Numbered from the stretch's first letter, positions 9,865 to 22,384 are shown. The stretch: 64,000 nt of DNA from Stomoxys calcitrans (GCF_963082655.1 NC_081552.1:182574571-182638570); one strand, 5' to 3'. Numbers and translations are program-made. Notes: generated by a model not told the origin, from the letters alone.

Positions 9865-10404
9865 CTGCAAAGACAAAAATAAAAATTCATATTTTATATG
9901 AAATTTACAAAGAAAAATCTTTTTATGTAGGAAAGCAATGAAAATTTCTGGAGCATAACGTTGTTTGATTTAAAATGAGCATGAATTGTTATTATTTTAT
10001 GTCAAGAAAATTATATCAAGATGAAAAAGTTCATTTGGGATTGTCATTTAAAGATACACTGGTATGAGGCAAATATACATTAATGGGGGTTTCGATAAAC
10101 CTATGTAAATGCAATATCGCTTTAGACTGTAAATCGACAGAGGGTAACGACCTTGAACTAAATGCACTGAATTAGATCAATAACCTTTGATGTAAACTAT
10201 AGATGGGCAGCATACACATCCGGGCATTGGAAAAACGAATAGAAGCACACGGATAGTGTGTGGCTTCGTTCGATTGCCTCTTTTTGAAAGCTATTTCATG
10301 TAGTCGATGTTTGATGATACTCACACAAATACAGTTTGGTCTTTTCAACAGTGTTAGTGTGCCCATCACTGTTACAAACCGTAAATGCAATTTTTTTTCT
10401 TTTT
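9865..10404. other. Atat upstream intron/5' flank, no gene seen
   Basis: The minus-strand pyrimidine tract and CAG beside 9865 mark the end of a 5' UTR intron. No further exon or promoter element can be assigned. Short open frames here are low complexity. Confidence 0.4.
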
Positions 10405-10705
10405 CCATGAACATTCCATTTAGGTGCAGGGGCAAACATCTCACAAATCAATGAGTGCTATCCGATTCGAATTTAAGCTCAATGATAAGGTGGCTCCTTT
10501 TTATAGCCGAGTCCGAAAGGCGTGCCGCAGTGCGACACCTTTTTGGGGAGAAGTTTTTACTTGGCACAGTACCTTACAAATGTCGCCAGCATTAGGAGAG
10601 GATAACCACCGCTGAAAAATATTTTCTGGTGTTCTCGCAAGGATTCGAGCACAGCGTTCAGCTTCATAGGCGGACATGCTAACCGTTAGCCTCTGTGGAG
10701 GTTCC
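10405..10705 (-). mobile_element. tRNA-derived SINE, near full length
   Basis: Read on the minus strand from about 10705: AGGCTAACGGTTAGCATGTC (decayed box A region), CCGCCTATGAAGCTGAACGC, a box B-like GTGCTCGAATCC, then GGTGGTTATCCTCTCCTAAT, GTACTGTGCCAAGTAAAAAC, GCACGCCTTTCGGACTCGGC and the tail CATTGATTTGTGAGATG. It ends with an A-rich run on the low-coordinate side. Confidence 0.75.
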
Positions 10706-11173
10706 AAAAACAAAAAAAATCCGAATGAGTTTCCGTTTCAAAGAAAGGAGCCATCTTTGCATTAACGCCATAGTAAATAAAAGATCCGCATTGCGTATGA
10801 TTTACGCATCAATAACATAGTACAACTAGCATACGCCACATGGGACGATTATTTTCTTAATTTGTCTTTTAAAGGTTTGTTAGCAATGCGAAACCATACA
10901 CAAGATTTAATTTTCAACACACACGTGAGAATTCGTCATACACATTCACTTGTTAAATATTCAACCTAATTATCTAGTTGAGGCAAAAAGTCAGACAATC
11001 CACTTATGAGTACAGGTGATATCTCACATCGTTAAGTTGTTGGCAACGAACGGCAAGGAAAAGAGAAAACTAAAAACAAATATATAATTATCGGCATTTT
11101 AACAAACTTGTTAACAACGCTAATGCTAAACGAAAATTACCTTTGCTTTGAAAGCTTGCCGACAACAATTGTA
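10706..11173. other. Intergenic/5' flank, no feature seen
   Basis: AT-rich unique-looking sequence between the SINE and the second mariner. No open frame of note. Confidence 0.4.
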
Positions 11174-12059
11174 TTGGGTTGCCCAAAAAGTAATTGCAGA
11201 TTTTTCATATAGTCGGCGTTGACAAATTTTAAGCATTAATCGAATTGGATCGTCATGTAACTGAGCGTGAGATAGGAGAGAAGTTAAATATACCAAAATC
11301 AACCGTTCATTATCAAATAAAAAGTCTTGGACTGGTTAAAAAGCTTGATATTTGGGTACCACATGTATTGAAAGAAATTCATTTAACAAACCGAATCAAC
11401 GCTTGTGATATGCACCTTAAACGCAATGAATTCGATCCGTTTTTAAAACGAATCATAACTGGAGATGAAAAATGGATTGTTTACAACAACGCTAGTCGAA
11501 AACGATCATGGTCCAAGCATAGTGAACCAGCTCAAACCACTTCAAAGGCTGATATCCACCAAAAGAAGGTTATGCTGTCTGTTTGGTGGGATTGGAAGGG
11601 TGTGGTATATTTTGAGCTGCTTTCAAGGAACCAAACGATTAATTCGGATGTTTACTGTCAACAATTGGACAAATCGAATACAGCCATCAAGGAGAAGCGA
11701 CCAGAATTGGTCAATCGTAAAGGTGTCATATTCCACCAGGACAACGCTAGGCCGCACACATCTTTGGTCACTTGCCAAAAACTGAGTGAGCTTGGCTGGG
11801 AACTTTTGATGCATCCACCAACTCCTTAAATGGTAAAACTTTCGGCAATGATGAGGCTATAAAATCGCACTTGGTTCAGTTTTTTGCAGATAAAGGCCTG
11901 AAGTTCTATGAGCGTGGAATACTAAATTTGCCAGGAAGATGGCAAAAGGTTATAGAACAAAATGGCAATTATATATTTCATTAAAGTTCATTCTAAGTTT
12001 TATTAAAAATGCATTTACTTTCATTTAAAAAAGCCGCAATTACTTTTTAGGCAACCCAA
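11174..12059 (+). mobile_element. mariner transposon copy 2, internally deleted (886 bp)
   Basis: The ends TTGGGTTGCCCAAAAAGTAA and TTACTTTTTAGGCAACCCAA are flanked by TA at 11172-11173 and 12060-12061. It is the same family as the copy at 4704, but the deletions differ: here the leader and first codons are lost, while part of the DNA-binding domain survives, and a second deletion removes the third catalytic motif. Confidence 0.9.
11245..11829 (+). pseudogene. mariner transposase with N-terminal and third-motif deletions
   Basis: Starts with the second helix-turn-helix of the DNA-binding region (EREIGEKLNIPKSTVHYQIK), then the linker [20 protein letters not shown]. The catalytic region follows with Asp in [14 protein letters not shown] and in [13 protein letters not shown]. 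After LGWELLMHPP the frame jumps to TP-stop. The residues up to [10 protein letters not shown], which would hold the third catalytic residue, are deleted, and the remaining C-terminus is out of frame to about 11984. Inactive. Confidence 0.88.
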
Positions 12060-12299
12060 TAGCTATTGCGTTTTACAAGAAGGATGGGGATACGAAAGGC
12101 GATGGCAGAAGTTAATCTCATGTTGGTCCTAGCATTGTCATAATTCTGCTACTTTTAAGGGCGGGGGGGGATAGAAAACATAACGTTCTTTATTTCTCTC
12201 TCTCTATCTATGCATCTCTTTCTTTCTTTGTATGTTTTTGAGCGAATAAAAGGCATATTTTTAGCCGCTTTCGATGAAATCTATTATATAACCAGTAAC

Positions 12300-13327
12300 A
12301 AAGGGCAAAAGTCGGGCGGTGGTGACTGTATAATACCCTAAACCTACCTTATAAGTAAAATGTGATGCACCTCGGCGGATGTTTTCAGATGGGTTATTAA
12401 ACAATCCGTATCACATTTCGACAACAATGACAAATGACAACACTATTGCAAATTTCTTCTCAAATATTGTGGTAGTCTCAGAGGAAAGCGTTGTGCAAAA
12501 TTTTGGCAAGATTGGTCAATAAATGCGATGGCAGTGGCTCTTGAAGTGAAAATCGGGTGCTATACATATATGACAGCTGTATCTAAATCTCGGCCGATTT
12601 CTATGAAATTCACCGGTAATGTCAGAGAGCTATAAGAAAATCCTTCCTGCCAAATTTCGAGAGAATCGGTTTAGAAATGAACATTCTATTGCAATATTTC
12701 TCAAAATCGGACGAACATATATATGGGAGCTATATCTAAATCTGAACCGATTTCGAGCAAACTTCTCAGATATTGTGGTAATCGTCGAGGATAGCGTTGT
12801 GCAAAAGCTTGGCAAGATTAGTCATAAAATGTGCTTGCTGTGACTCGAGAAGTTAAAATCGGGCGTTATATATATACGAGAGCTATATCTAAATCGGAAC
12901 AGATTTCCTTGAAGTTCATCAGTAATGTTGAAAGTCAAGAGAAAATTCTACCTGCCAAATTTCGAGGGAATCGGTTAACAAATGACCAATTTATTGCATT
13001 ATTACAGCAAATCGAACGAACATATATATGGGAGCTATATCCACATCTAAACAGATTTTTTTTCTAAATTCAATAGCCTTCGTATCTAGGCCTAAAAACA
13101 TGCCTGTGCTGAATTTGAAGATGATCGGATGAAAATTGCGATCTGTACTTTGTACACAAATTAAAATGGACAAACTGACAGACAGGCAGACAAACAGACG
13201 GACATAGCTAAATCCAATCCGGAAGTTGTTTTGAGTCGATCGGTATACTTATCAAGGGGTTATCTCCCTTCCTTCTCTATTCACTTAGTTATAATATCCT
13301 GTAACACAGTAGTGGTGTAGGGTATAA
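12300..13327 (+). repeat. Family B repeat element
   Basis: Left end AAAAGTCGGGCGGTGGTGACT with TATAATACCCTAAACC; right end ATATCCTGTAACACAGTAG and TGGTGTAGGGTATAA. Several internal units carry ATATATGGGAGCTATATC, CCTGCCAAATTTCGAGAGAA and ATTGCAATATTTCTCAAAAT. A CAGACAGACGGACATAGC block sits near 13190-13206. The open frames across it follow the repeat unit and are not genes. Confidence 0.7.
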
Positions 13328-14300
13328 TGAAAATGTTGCGCTTTGTTTGTTTGTTAGTTTGTTTGTCTGTTCCGTATAGACTTAAAAACAGCTGAACAGA
13401 TTTATATGAAATTTTCGTCGGACCCTCCCCCATACCACTTAAAAACGCCAGATCTCGAGGATTGGTAAACCAATTTAAACTAAATTTTGTATGCCACCTT
13501 ATGGTACCCCAAAAACACGAAATTGGTCAAATAACTTGGGGGCGCCCCATCCCAAAACCCACCCGAACGGACCTGTTTGGTGTAGGGGGGGGGGGGGGGG
13601 GGGGGGAGTCCCTCACCCACCCAACAGGACACTTTTACCGCTTTGGGCAATATGGGTATCAAATGAAAGATATTTAAAAGTTGATATTTAAAAGTAGAGT
13701 AAAAATCTAATATAAAAATTCATTCCTTGGTGTTTTTGGTGTCCGAGGGGCTTAAGGATGCACCTATCTATTATAGATGCACCTATCGATTATAGAAAAA
13801 AGAAATTGTTGAGCTTTGTTTGATTGTCTGTTCAGTACCCCAATTTTCAAATACGCCACATCTCGGAGATGGATGCACCGATTTAAGCGAAATTTTGTAT
13901 GGTACCCCAAAACCCCCCAGTAGGGCATATCTACCAATTGGGACAATGTGAATATGAAATGAAAGGTGTTTGGAGGTTGAGTACACATCTGTTATAAGAA
14001 TTTGGTCAAAGATGTCTCCTGGTCTTCACATCCTTAAAACCCCCCAAAATGGGCATGAATGTCCAACGTCACAAAATGGGTATCAAATGAAAGGTCTTAG
14101 GAAGTTGACTACGAATCTGGTATACACATTTCCGACAGAGTCTGGGACCGGCCCATGCACTAAATACCCTTCAGTAGGACGTGTAGTTCTATCGGGATAA
14201 TATGGGAACTAGACGAAAGGTCTCTGACAGTAGAGTTCCAATCTAATGTTGATATAAGGATTCAAGTATATGGGTTACGTCCTGCCGTTCAGCAGGACAT
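13328..14300. repeat. Family C repeat boxes
   Basis: Starts TTGTTTGTCTGTTCCGTATA, then GACTTAAAAACAGCTGAACAG, and carries repeated phrases such as GGGTATCAAATGAAAGGT and TACCCCAAAAACACGAAA. This matches the end region of the large array at 38.5-42.4 kb on the opposite strand. It includes a 22-base run of G. Confidence 0.6.
13585..13606. repeat. G22 homopolymer
   Basis: An uninterrupted run of 22 G lies within a family C box whose relatives have only a few G at this place. Length is likely unstable or uncertain in sequencing. Confidence 0.9.
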
Positions 14301-14621
14301 GTAGATCGGAACAATAAAGGACTTAATTAAATGGTCTTAAAAATAATATGTGAAGGCCGATCAGGATAGAATAGGACAACAATAAAAGTGCTTTGGTCGT
14401 GTAGCACACTTTTTGCCCTCAAATTGGGATGGACACAGGAAGGACTTGTGGATCTTTAAAATTGTGCTATCCCAAGTGGCCTTTAAATATGATTTTGAAA
14501 GTAGATAACCAATACAAAAAAAAAATAATTTGTGTGGATTTAAACGAGACTCGTAGCCCTGAATATCTTGGTCACCAGCTTAAATATGCTTAAAGTAAAC
14601 TCCATTTTTAGAAACCCATTT
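14301..14621. other. No feature seen
   Basis: Unclassified sequence, probably decayed family C on its left side. Confidence 0.35.
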
Positions 14622-14880
14622 TATGGTGTTGTTGTTGTAACCACATTTTCATATGGAGGTGGCGATCTTCGTCAAGCTCCTGTAGGGCAGCAAACTCGTT
14701 CCGGTCCAAAGGAGCGATCGCCGCGGGATCTGGCTGGCCATTGGTTATTCAAAGGCGCCAATAACTCGCCTTGTCATATCGAGCAGCATAGGCACTCAAT
14801 ATTTGTGCAAGAACCGGCCTCTCATTGAGACTCTCCGCTCGATACCGCTGATTGTCGACGACTGCCGTTGCTGATTGTCT
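14622..14880 (-). mobile_element. Short retroelement sharing 5' sequence with the RTE LINE, 5' truncated
   Basis: Read on the minus strand it contains GAGAGTCTCAATGAGAGGCC, GATATGACAAGGCGAGTTAT and TGGCGCCTTTGAATAACCAA. These match the 5' UTR of the RTE copy at about 60095-60210. It then diverges into a separate 3' part ending ATGAAAATGTGGTTACAACA with a CAA-type tail at 14622. The copy at 24277-24965 has the same structure and a longer 5' part. Confidence 0.65.
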
Positions 14881-16194
14881 GCCGGTTTGACAGCTTTTCG
14901 GCCGCAAAGTCGAAGTCAGTACTTGGCGTAAGACAAAGATCAGGTAATATTTCGAAATACAAAAGCTGCCTTTTGGACCATCCGTATTTTTATCCAATTT
15001 GTCTTAAAATTGAAAAAAAAAATCTACGTGAAAATTTTATATGAAAATCAGGTGTCAGAGATTGGAGAAGGAGCGTAGAAGATCGAGGTGCTGGGAAATC
15101 TATTCTTAGTTCGACTTATGGAACAAGTGTTATGTCAGCGGAAATAGAGTGTTTTCTGAATTGACGAAGTATCAGTGGTTCGCCATTATAAAGGTCACGG
15201 TCAGACGGACTGACGTACATAAATCGAAGTTATTGAGTAAGCTCCCGGCAGAAAAATTGCCTTTTTCGGCCCATCTGTTCACCGACACACATGTGAAGCG
15301 GGCGGATGGTGTTTGTATAACGGCGCAAAAAACGTGGTTTTCGAAGCGCTGAAGGCATAGCGATCTATCTATCTATCCCTGATAGATAATTTATGGTTAC
15401 ACAAAGTGGAGGCATGTAAAAACTAGTTTTTTTTCTTTACCACAAATACAATAAAAATAGTAAAAAATGCCATAATATTTTTATCATCCAAGTTTGTAAT
15501 CAAGTCGAGGTTTAGCCTTTTGTTTTGGATTTTCTACAACGTATGTGGTTGCAATATTGGGAACTTGATTGACGTACATACGTAATCAAAAGTAAACAAA
15601 CCCACTTACGCTACCTTCCTCCCTCTCAGTTATGGCACGGATGTGATGGGAAATACGTTTTTCAATTTTTCCTATTTACGTATGACTGTGCATGTGGCTT
15701 TTTTTTTTGTTTGTTTTGGAGGTGCAGCCTCCTAGATTATGAGGCATAGTTTCAAAGAGCGATGATGGATGGCCGTAGCAGATTATGTGTGAATGTTGCT
15801 TTTAGAAAGATCAATGAACATTAATTGTGATTTGATTCATAGTTGAATATTTTAAATATATACATATAATAATTATGAGATTATATTCTTTTAAGAATCC
15901 TTAATAGTTAGTCATGTTTTTGTAGCTATTTTAATATTAGTTTTACCGTGGTAAGTTTCTCATTAATAAGTGTCAGCTGAATAAATGTTGGAAAATCACT
16001 TCTGAACACAAACGAATGAAAGACGAAGATAAAGTTGAGACCAAATTCCCTCAAATGCTTTTACAAATAATCATGCAATATGAGTTACAAACTTCTGCAT
16101 CATCGGTGTCTCTAACACTGAGGATGCAAAAATACGATCTGAATTGCCAATAACTTATAAAGATCTTTGCAAATCACAAACGTCAAATAAGTAA
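14881..16194. other. No gene seen
   Basis: From 14881 to 15360 is moderately GC-rich; a 67-codon open frame at 15149-15352 has no recognisable motif and I do not call it a gene. The rest is AT-rich, with a short TCTA microsatellite at about 15363-15377. Confidence 0.4.
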
Positions 16195-17590
16195 CAAGTA
16201 AAAAGGCGTTAAGTTCGGCCCGGTCGAACTTTGGATTCCCGCCACCTCGGGTATATATGCAAACCACCTTCCGTCATAACCCGGTGAAAAATGCATAATT
16301 TCAGCGAAATCGAATTTTAAATTCGCAAGACTTTAAATCGAGAGATCGGTCCATATGACAGCTATATCCAAATCTGGACCGATCTGGGCCAAATTGAAGA
16401 GGGATGTCGAAGGCCCTAACACAACCCACTATCACAAATTTCGGTGACATCGGACAATAAATGCGCCTTTTATGAGCCCAAAACCTTAAATCGAAAAATC
16501 GGTCTAGCTATATTCAAATCTAGATAGATCTGCGCCAAATTGAACTAGGATTTTGAAGGTCCTAACATAACTCACTGACTGATTTCGGCGACATCGGACA
16601 ATAAATGCGCCTTTTATGGGCCCAAGATCTTAAATCGAGAGATTGGTCTATATGGCAGCTATATCCAAATCTGGACCGATCTGGGCCAAATCGAAGAAGG
16701 ATGTCGAAGGGCCTAACACAACTCACTTTCTCAAATTTTGGCAAAATCGGACAATAAACATTAAACTGGCGGATCGGTCTATATGGCAGCTATATCCAAA
16801 TATGGACCGATTTGGACCAAATTGAAGAAGGATATCGAAGACCCTAACACAACTGACTGTCCCAAATTTTGGCAAACCGGATAATAAATGTGGCTTTTAT
16901 GGGCGTAAGACCTTAAATCGGGGGATCGGTCTATATGGGGATTATATCAAGATATAGTCCGATATAGCCCATCTTCGAACTTAACATGCTTATGGACTAA
17001 GAATCTGTGCAAAGTTTCAGCTCAGTATATCTATTTTTAAAGACTGTAGCGTGATTTCAACAGACAGACGAACGGGCATGGCTAGATCGTCTTAGATTTT
17101 TACGACGATCAAGAATATATATACTTTATAGGGTCGGAAATGGGTATTTCGATGTATTGCAAACGGAATGAAAAAATGAATATCGGTACTTTACGTAAAA
17201 ATATTTCTGACAAATCGGGCTAAAATTAAACTTCTTGGACCGTAGAAGACTTATCAAGAAATCGGTTGATATTGGAGCTATAACGTGTAATACACCGATT
17301 TGGGCCATACCTAACACGCATATTGAAAGCCATAACAGAACACTATGTGCAAAAATTGATCCAGATCGGAAAACGGGAGATCGGAATGTATGACAGCTAT
17401 AACAGTTTATAGACCGATTTAGATCGTACTTGACGTGGTTGTTGGAAGTCGGAGCAAAGCATTAAGTGCAAAATTTCAGCCAAATCGGATAGCAATTGCG
17501 GCTTCCAGGGCCTCGAGATCTCAAATCGGGAAATCGGTTTATATGGGAGCTGTATGAAATCTTAACTAAAACGACCCATTTTCAAACCCC
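16195..17590 (+). repeat. Family A repeat element, good example of the hairpin end
   Basis: Starts AACAAGTAAAAAGGCGTTAA and then TTCGGCCCGGTCGAAC, the palindromic terminus. Units start near 16350, 16499, 16646 and 16777 (about 130-150 bp apart), each with CAGCTATATCCAAATCTGGA. It is followed by CAACAGACAGACGAACGGGC and ATATATACTTTATAGGGTCG. The array continues to the LINE insertion at about 17590. Confidence 0.75.
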
Positions 17591-17654
17591 AACGTCCTAC
17601 ATCATTCGTACGTGTTCGTTATAGGAGAGGCACATCCCGTAGTGCCTTCTCCGC

Positions 17655-18000
17655 TTCTGGTCCGTGCCTGGATTGAAAAGAACCGCGGACCATGGTTCTG
17701 TTCGGTTTTCAAGAACCGCCTCCATCATCGGTCGTTGTCGGTTGTCGAGATGTAACCGGTGCATGGAGTGGGTACATTTCCGATTTTGCTCTGGCCTTAC
17801 GTCGCTACGGGAATATAGTCGCACTATATATGTTGCAATGTGCTGTGCGAACATAGACAGCAGCGGACCACAAGCGTCGTCGTTGTCGCCTTCTGCGTCC
17901 TCGTCGTCGGACTATGTGACTCCCCCCGACCTCTCCGGTGCGGCAATATACGCAACAGCAGCAGCCCAGCCCCAATTGTCAGGCCAGTGTCGTGAAATGT
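17655..18000 (+). pseudogene. LINE PHD-like cysteine segment and linker
   Basis: [20 protein letters not shown], then a serine-rich stretch with SSLSPSASSSSDYV, leads into the endonuclease. It matches the segment at 7940-8240 (minus) and about 36260-36400 (minus). Confidence 0.5.
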
Positions 18001-18007
18001 ATCATTT

Positions 18008-18661
18008 TTGCAACTAAACTGCAACGGCCTCCGTGGTAAGATCGATGAGATTGCGGATTTCATTAGTCGGAAAAATATATTGGTCGCAGCGATCCAGGAG
18101 ACAAAGCTGACCAACACCTGCATCTTGCACAGTTGTCATGGATACAACGTGCTATGTAAGGATGGCTTAAGGAATAGAGGTGGGGGATTAGACTTCGTGA
18201 TACACCATTCCGTGCAGTATAGACATATCCCGCCTGCGCCTGGTGCCAGTGACCCCAACATGGAGTGCATGGGGATAGCAGTCAGGTCCGGTACTACCGA
18301 GATAGAGCTATACAAGGTGTACATACCGCCGGTTGGTAGTTGTGACCCAGTTAATGGCCAAGCTTACAAGCCCGACATAAGTGGGCTACTGTGTGGCCAT
18401 AATCGTTTGATTCCCGGAGCCTTTAATGCGCATAACGTTTCATGGCATTTTCCCCTAGGTACTTGTAACGACCAGCGGGGCATAGCTTTGCCGTTTTGTA
18501 TAGTGAATGAAGATGCTCCCACTAGAATTACGAGGAGGTTTAGCAGCTCGCCTGACATTTCCATTGCATCCCCTAATCTCCTGAGTGATTTTACCTGGGA
18601 AGCCGTCATTTCTTTGGGATCAGACCACTTCCCTATAATTCTCACCATCGACCGACCATAA
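18008..18661 (+). pseudogene. LINE apurinic-type endonuclease domain
   Basis: Open for 217 codons. QLNCNGLRGKIDEIADFI is the N-terminal Asn motif, VAAIQETKLT the QET motif with metal-binding Glu, and ISLGSDHFPIILTI the C-terminal SDH motif. The central GDFNAH motif reads GAFNAHN, so the conserved Asp is an Ala. The domain nicks target DNA to prime reverse transcription in intact relatives; this copy lacks a key residue. A stop ends the frame, and RT lies in later, shifted frames. Confidence 0.85.
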
Positions 18662-19004
18662 CCTCTGAGCACCGGACGTTTATCAATCAAAAGAAGCCGA
18701 TTGGGTCGACTTCAGCGAAAGCACCAATCGCCGCTTCAGTAAACTGTCACACCCCTCGGATGTGTTAGTTGACGAGAGGAAATTCCGAGACATCATTAAT
18801 GCAGCAGCCTCTCGTTTTATACCAGCAGGTCGAATGCCCCAAGTGCGGCCCAATTTCCCGGCGCAGGCAGTGGTACTCGCAGACTAGCGTGATGGGATTC
18901 GTTGCACGGACCCCACTAACCCCAGAATCAGCGAGCTGAATTTGGAAATTAATAGGGTACTCGACGAACGTAATCGAAATTTGTGACTGGAACACTTGGA
19001 GCAA

Positions 19005-19960
19005 TGTAACTGAGGTAACGGTTTAGGCAAGTTGTGGTCTACTGTTAAGTCACTGTCGAACCCTGGTAGACGGGATGACAGTACCTCAGTTACTTTTAAC
19101 GACGAAACTGTGACTGATTCGAAGAGGTGCGCCAAGTTGTTCAACCGTCAATTTATTGTGCATCCCGAGAGTGACAGGGCAAGGGGAGAACCATTCGTCA
19201 TATCAGAGGTCTCCGGACCGAAGAGCAGCCATCACAATTTTCCGTGGACGAAGTTACGAATTTAATCCGTGGCGCCAAGTCATCCAAGGCCCTAATTGGG
19301 CTCCGACGGAATCTTTACATTGATGTTGAAGAATCTGGTTTAACCCGGAGTCGAGTACTTTACTACTGTCCTCAACCTGTCTTTGAACACTCTTATAGTT
19401 ACCGATGTCTGGAAAATGGACAGAGTGATTCCGCTACTGAAGCCTGGAAAGGACCCAAGTTTGGAGGAGTCTTACAGACCCATCTCCCCACTGTTACTAG
19501 TAGCCCAGACGATTGAGCCATTACTCCTCCCGAGTCTCGTTGGAGAATTTCCATTCGCCGAGCATCTGCATGGAATTCGAAGACTGCATAGCACAACAAC
19601 TTCTCTGCATGCCATCACCGCACACATTTGCTGTGGCTTCAATCACAGGCCATGTGAAAGGATGGTCCTAGTGGCAATGGACCTATCGAAGGCATTCGAC
19701 ACGGTCAGCCATGCCAAACTCTTTGATGACATCACCAATACGTCCCTCCAGCCAGACCTGAAACTCTGGGTCGCGAATTATCTGTGTGGTCGCCAGTCTC
19801 TTGTGGAATTTAGGGATAAGAAATCGAAACACCGTAGAGTGAAACAGGGAGTTCCACAAGGCGGGGTGATATCTCCGGCATTGTTTAACCTCTAACTATC
19901 CTCCTCCAGACGGCATAGAGATCGTATCATATGCGGACGATTTTGCGATCGCATTCGTCG
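19005..19960 (+). pseudogene. LINE reverse transcriptase, frameshifted with palm deletion
   Basis: Pieces in different frames: LWSTVKSLSNPGRRDD and SKRCAKLFNRQFIVHPESD (pre-RT region), [12 protein letters not shown], then [40 protein letters not shown] (catalytic Asp) and [17 protein letters not shown] with intact PQG. A stop follows, with a short deletion, before EIVSYADDF (YADD at about 19926-19945). Compared with copy 1, the stretch after YADD is also shortened. Confidence 0.82.
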
Positions 19961-20582
19961 AACTTGATTCTTATTTTCTGTAAGCAATCTGCAGATATCT
20001 GTCACCAAATCTTCAGGAAGCTGAAAGTTATGACTGACGGAGTGATAATTCCGACCATCAAGTGTCACATTTAACAGCTCTTACACATTCTCCCCACATG
20101 CCACAGCAATTTGAGATAAAGTCAAAAGCAGAAACAGTTCCTCAAGTCACTTGCCGGCAGTAATTGGGGTGATGACAAAGAAACTTTGTTGAACACGTAC
20201 AAAGGAATTGGCCGGTCTGCGGTAAGTTCTGCAGCTTCAGTGTGGTCTCGTCAGATTTGCGACAAGCAGTGGAATAATATGCAGATCTGTCAGAATGCCG
20301 CTTTTCGAACCACGACAGACTGTCTCCTCAGTTCTCACGTGAACCTCCTTTATCAGGAGACAAAGATCTTACCAGTGCGAAGACTACATGCTGTCTAAGC
20401 GTTACCTTCTGGGCTGTTATCACAGAGACCATCCAAATCATCATCCTGTGGATAGGTATTCAACGACCAGAAGCCTCAACGTAGATCTACATGATCTAGA
20501 GTGTGAAGTTTAGCGCTACAAGAGAAAACCTATAAATTAAGCGGCGTATCAAGCGGTAGCAGATGCGGAGCATAGCTACCGG

Positions 20583-20897
20583 GTGAATGTGGTCCTTGGA
20601 GAACGACCACCTCCCATTGCATCTGAAGAAATTGACCAACCCCAGCAAACCAAAGTAGTTCTAGGTCAATTGCGTTCCGGCAGATGTAGCCGCCTCAACT
20701 CCTACAGAGCAAGGATTGATGCCGACGTGCAAGATGTATGTCCCGATTGTAACCAGGGACCGCACGATACACGTCACCTGTTTAACTGTTCAGCCAGACC
20801 CACTCGACTCAGACCCAGACCCTTCTGGACGCACCCCAACTTAGTCGCAGAACTCCTAGATCTGGATACTCAACAGAATCAAGCAGACGAAAGATAG
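20583..20897 (+). pseudogene. LINE ORF2 C-terminus with cysteine motif
   Basis: [40 protein letters not shown], then [18 protein letters not shown] (C-x2-C-x6-H-x4-C). It ends QNQADER-stop, followed by the 3' tail. The element's C-terminal 104 codons are intact here. Confidence 0.82.
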
Positions 20898-20935
20898 AAT
20901 ACAACACACTGCTACAACAACAACTTAAATCAATG

Positions 20936-21060
20936 AGTAGTACCTGTGCCAAATTTCTAGCGTCTAGCTTTACGCGTTCTACCGCTATCGTGATTTTCAC
21001 TGACGGACGGACCAAAATGTTTTTCCTATAATAAGTCGCATTTTCTTTGACGCCAGGCAA
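20936..21060 (+). repeat. Family A remnant after the LINE
   Basis: Sequence such as AGTAGTACCTGTGCCAAATT and CACTGACGGACGGACC continues the array cut by the LINE at about 17590. Confidence 0.5.
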
Positions 21061-22384
21061 TATGAAAACGATTGGAGACCGGTCACAACAGCCCTTACAA
21101 TCACTTGAGATGGAAAATTACTTCGAGCGCCCGATCGCAGGCTCAAATTCTCATATGTGCGCTCGATTAAGTTAACAAGATCATTTTCCGAATTTACGAA
21201 TTCCTCAATTGGGAATTTTTCTTGTCAGTAAACACGATGTTCGGCAACGCTACTACTCTTATTATAACGATTTATGGTGCGATATACAAACGTTTTGTTC
21301 ACTTTGGAGTGTCTGAGTTCTCCAACAATAGCCCGTTAGGCCAAACATAACGAATTACACCTGAACTCCATCACGAATAACTTTCTTTTTTTAAACAATC
21401 TCGGAAGCAAATGCTTTTGGTGGCCTGTAAACATTATAAGATGGCAAGAAAACAAATATCATGTGGCAGTCATTTCTAGTGTGGCAGATATATCAATGTG
21501 AACTTGGCAACACTTCGTAAGCTACCCGGTAGAGTGTGGGTAAGAATTTTACACTGATTACGTATCTCTTCATAGATAATTCTTATCGGACCCTCCTTAT
21601 GGTGCCTCCATTAGAAATGACCATCATAATCTTTATTCTTAAGGTTTAGTTTTTATTTCTAATCTTCAATACATTTTTTAAGGCCATAAAAAACACCACA
21701 AAACTGAGAGTTCCTTTCGCATAAACCTTAATTAAACACCTAAATATTTTAGAAAAAAAAATACAAAAAAAATATACAAAATTGGCTTAACTAACATTTC
21801 ATGCTATTCACTCATTTCGTGACCATTAAATTAAAGCAAAACAAATATGAACGAAATTATTTTTAAGATCCATCCCAAGCCTTACGTTATCATCAACCTG
21901 AGTCAATATTAAAATGAGTCGTTGTGAGTTGCCTTCGTTTGGCTTGTTTTGTTTTTGGCAAGTGTAACAAACATGGCTTAATGGTTACTTTGGTAATAAT
22001 TCTTAAATATTGATTTCACAAAAAGGCGCCAAAAACTGTACCACTTTGGCTTGGGCCATTAAGGACATGCGGGCAAACATGGCGTTGCTATTGCAGGTGC
22101 TATGTCGTCCTTGATTGTTGATAATATTGCCTTACCTTAAGACACCTAATTGACTCTTTCAGTTTTATTACCCTCATTCACAAGGTTAGCAGAGTTGGGT
22201 TGTGTGTTGTATAGGAGGATGTTCGCCTTTATTTTCCAAAACGGTATGTGTAGTTTTGAACAAGTGTTAAAATAAATAAAGCTGTTCTACACCCTGCATA
22301 TCAGGATAGGCAGTATGCCATTTCGTTTGAAATGAAAAATTACAAATTTCAGGAAATGATGCCTTAAGACAAAATTAAACCAGT
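21061..22384. other. Intergenic, no gene seen
   Basis: AT-rich sequence with no open frame of interest and no recognised repeat. Confidence 0.45.

Larger units (their letters stand above)
17591..20935 (+). mobile_element. Jockey-like non-LTR retrotransposon copy 2, most complete (3.3 kb)
   Basis: The order is PHD-like cysteine segment (about 17660-17900), AP-endonuclease (18008-18661), RT (19244-19950), thumb, cysteine-rich C-terminus (20583-20897), and a 3' end GCTACAACAACAACTT. It carries many stops and frameshifts and a deletion within the RT around the YADD motif. The flanks are family A sequence on both sides. The clade is given as Jockey-like from domain order and motifs only. Confidence 0.8.

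Noticed and set aside
13462..13691. Glycine-rich or proline-rich proteins around 13.5 kb
   Set aside because: They come from translating the G22 run in a repeat box.
15149..15352. 67-codon frame with basic residues as a small gene
   Set aside because: No family resemblance, no promoter or splice evidence; cannot be supported.
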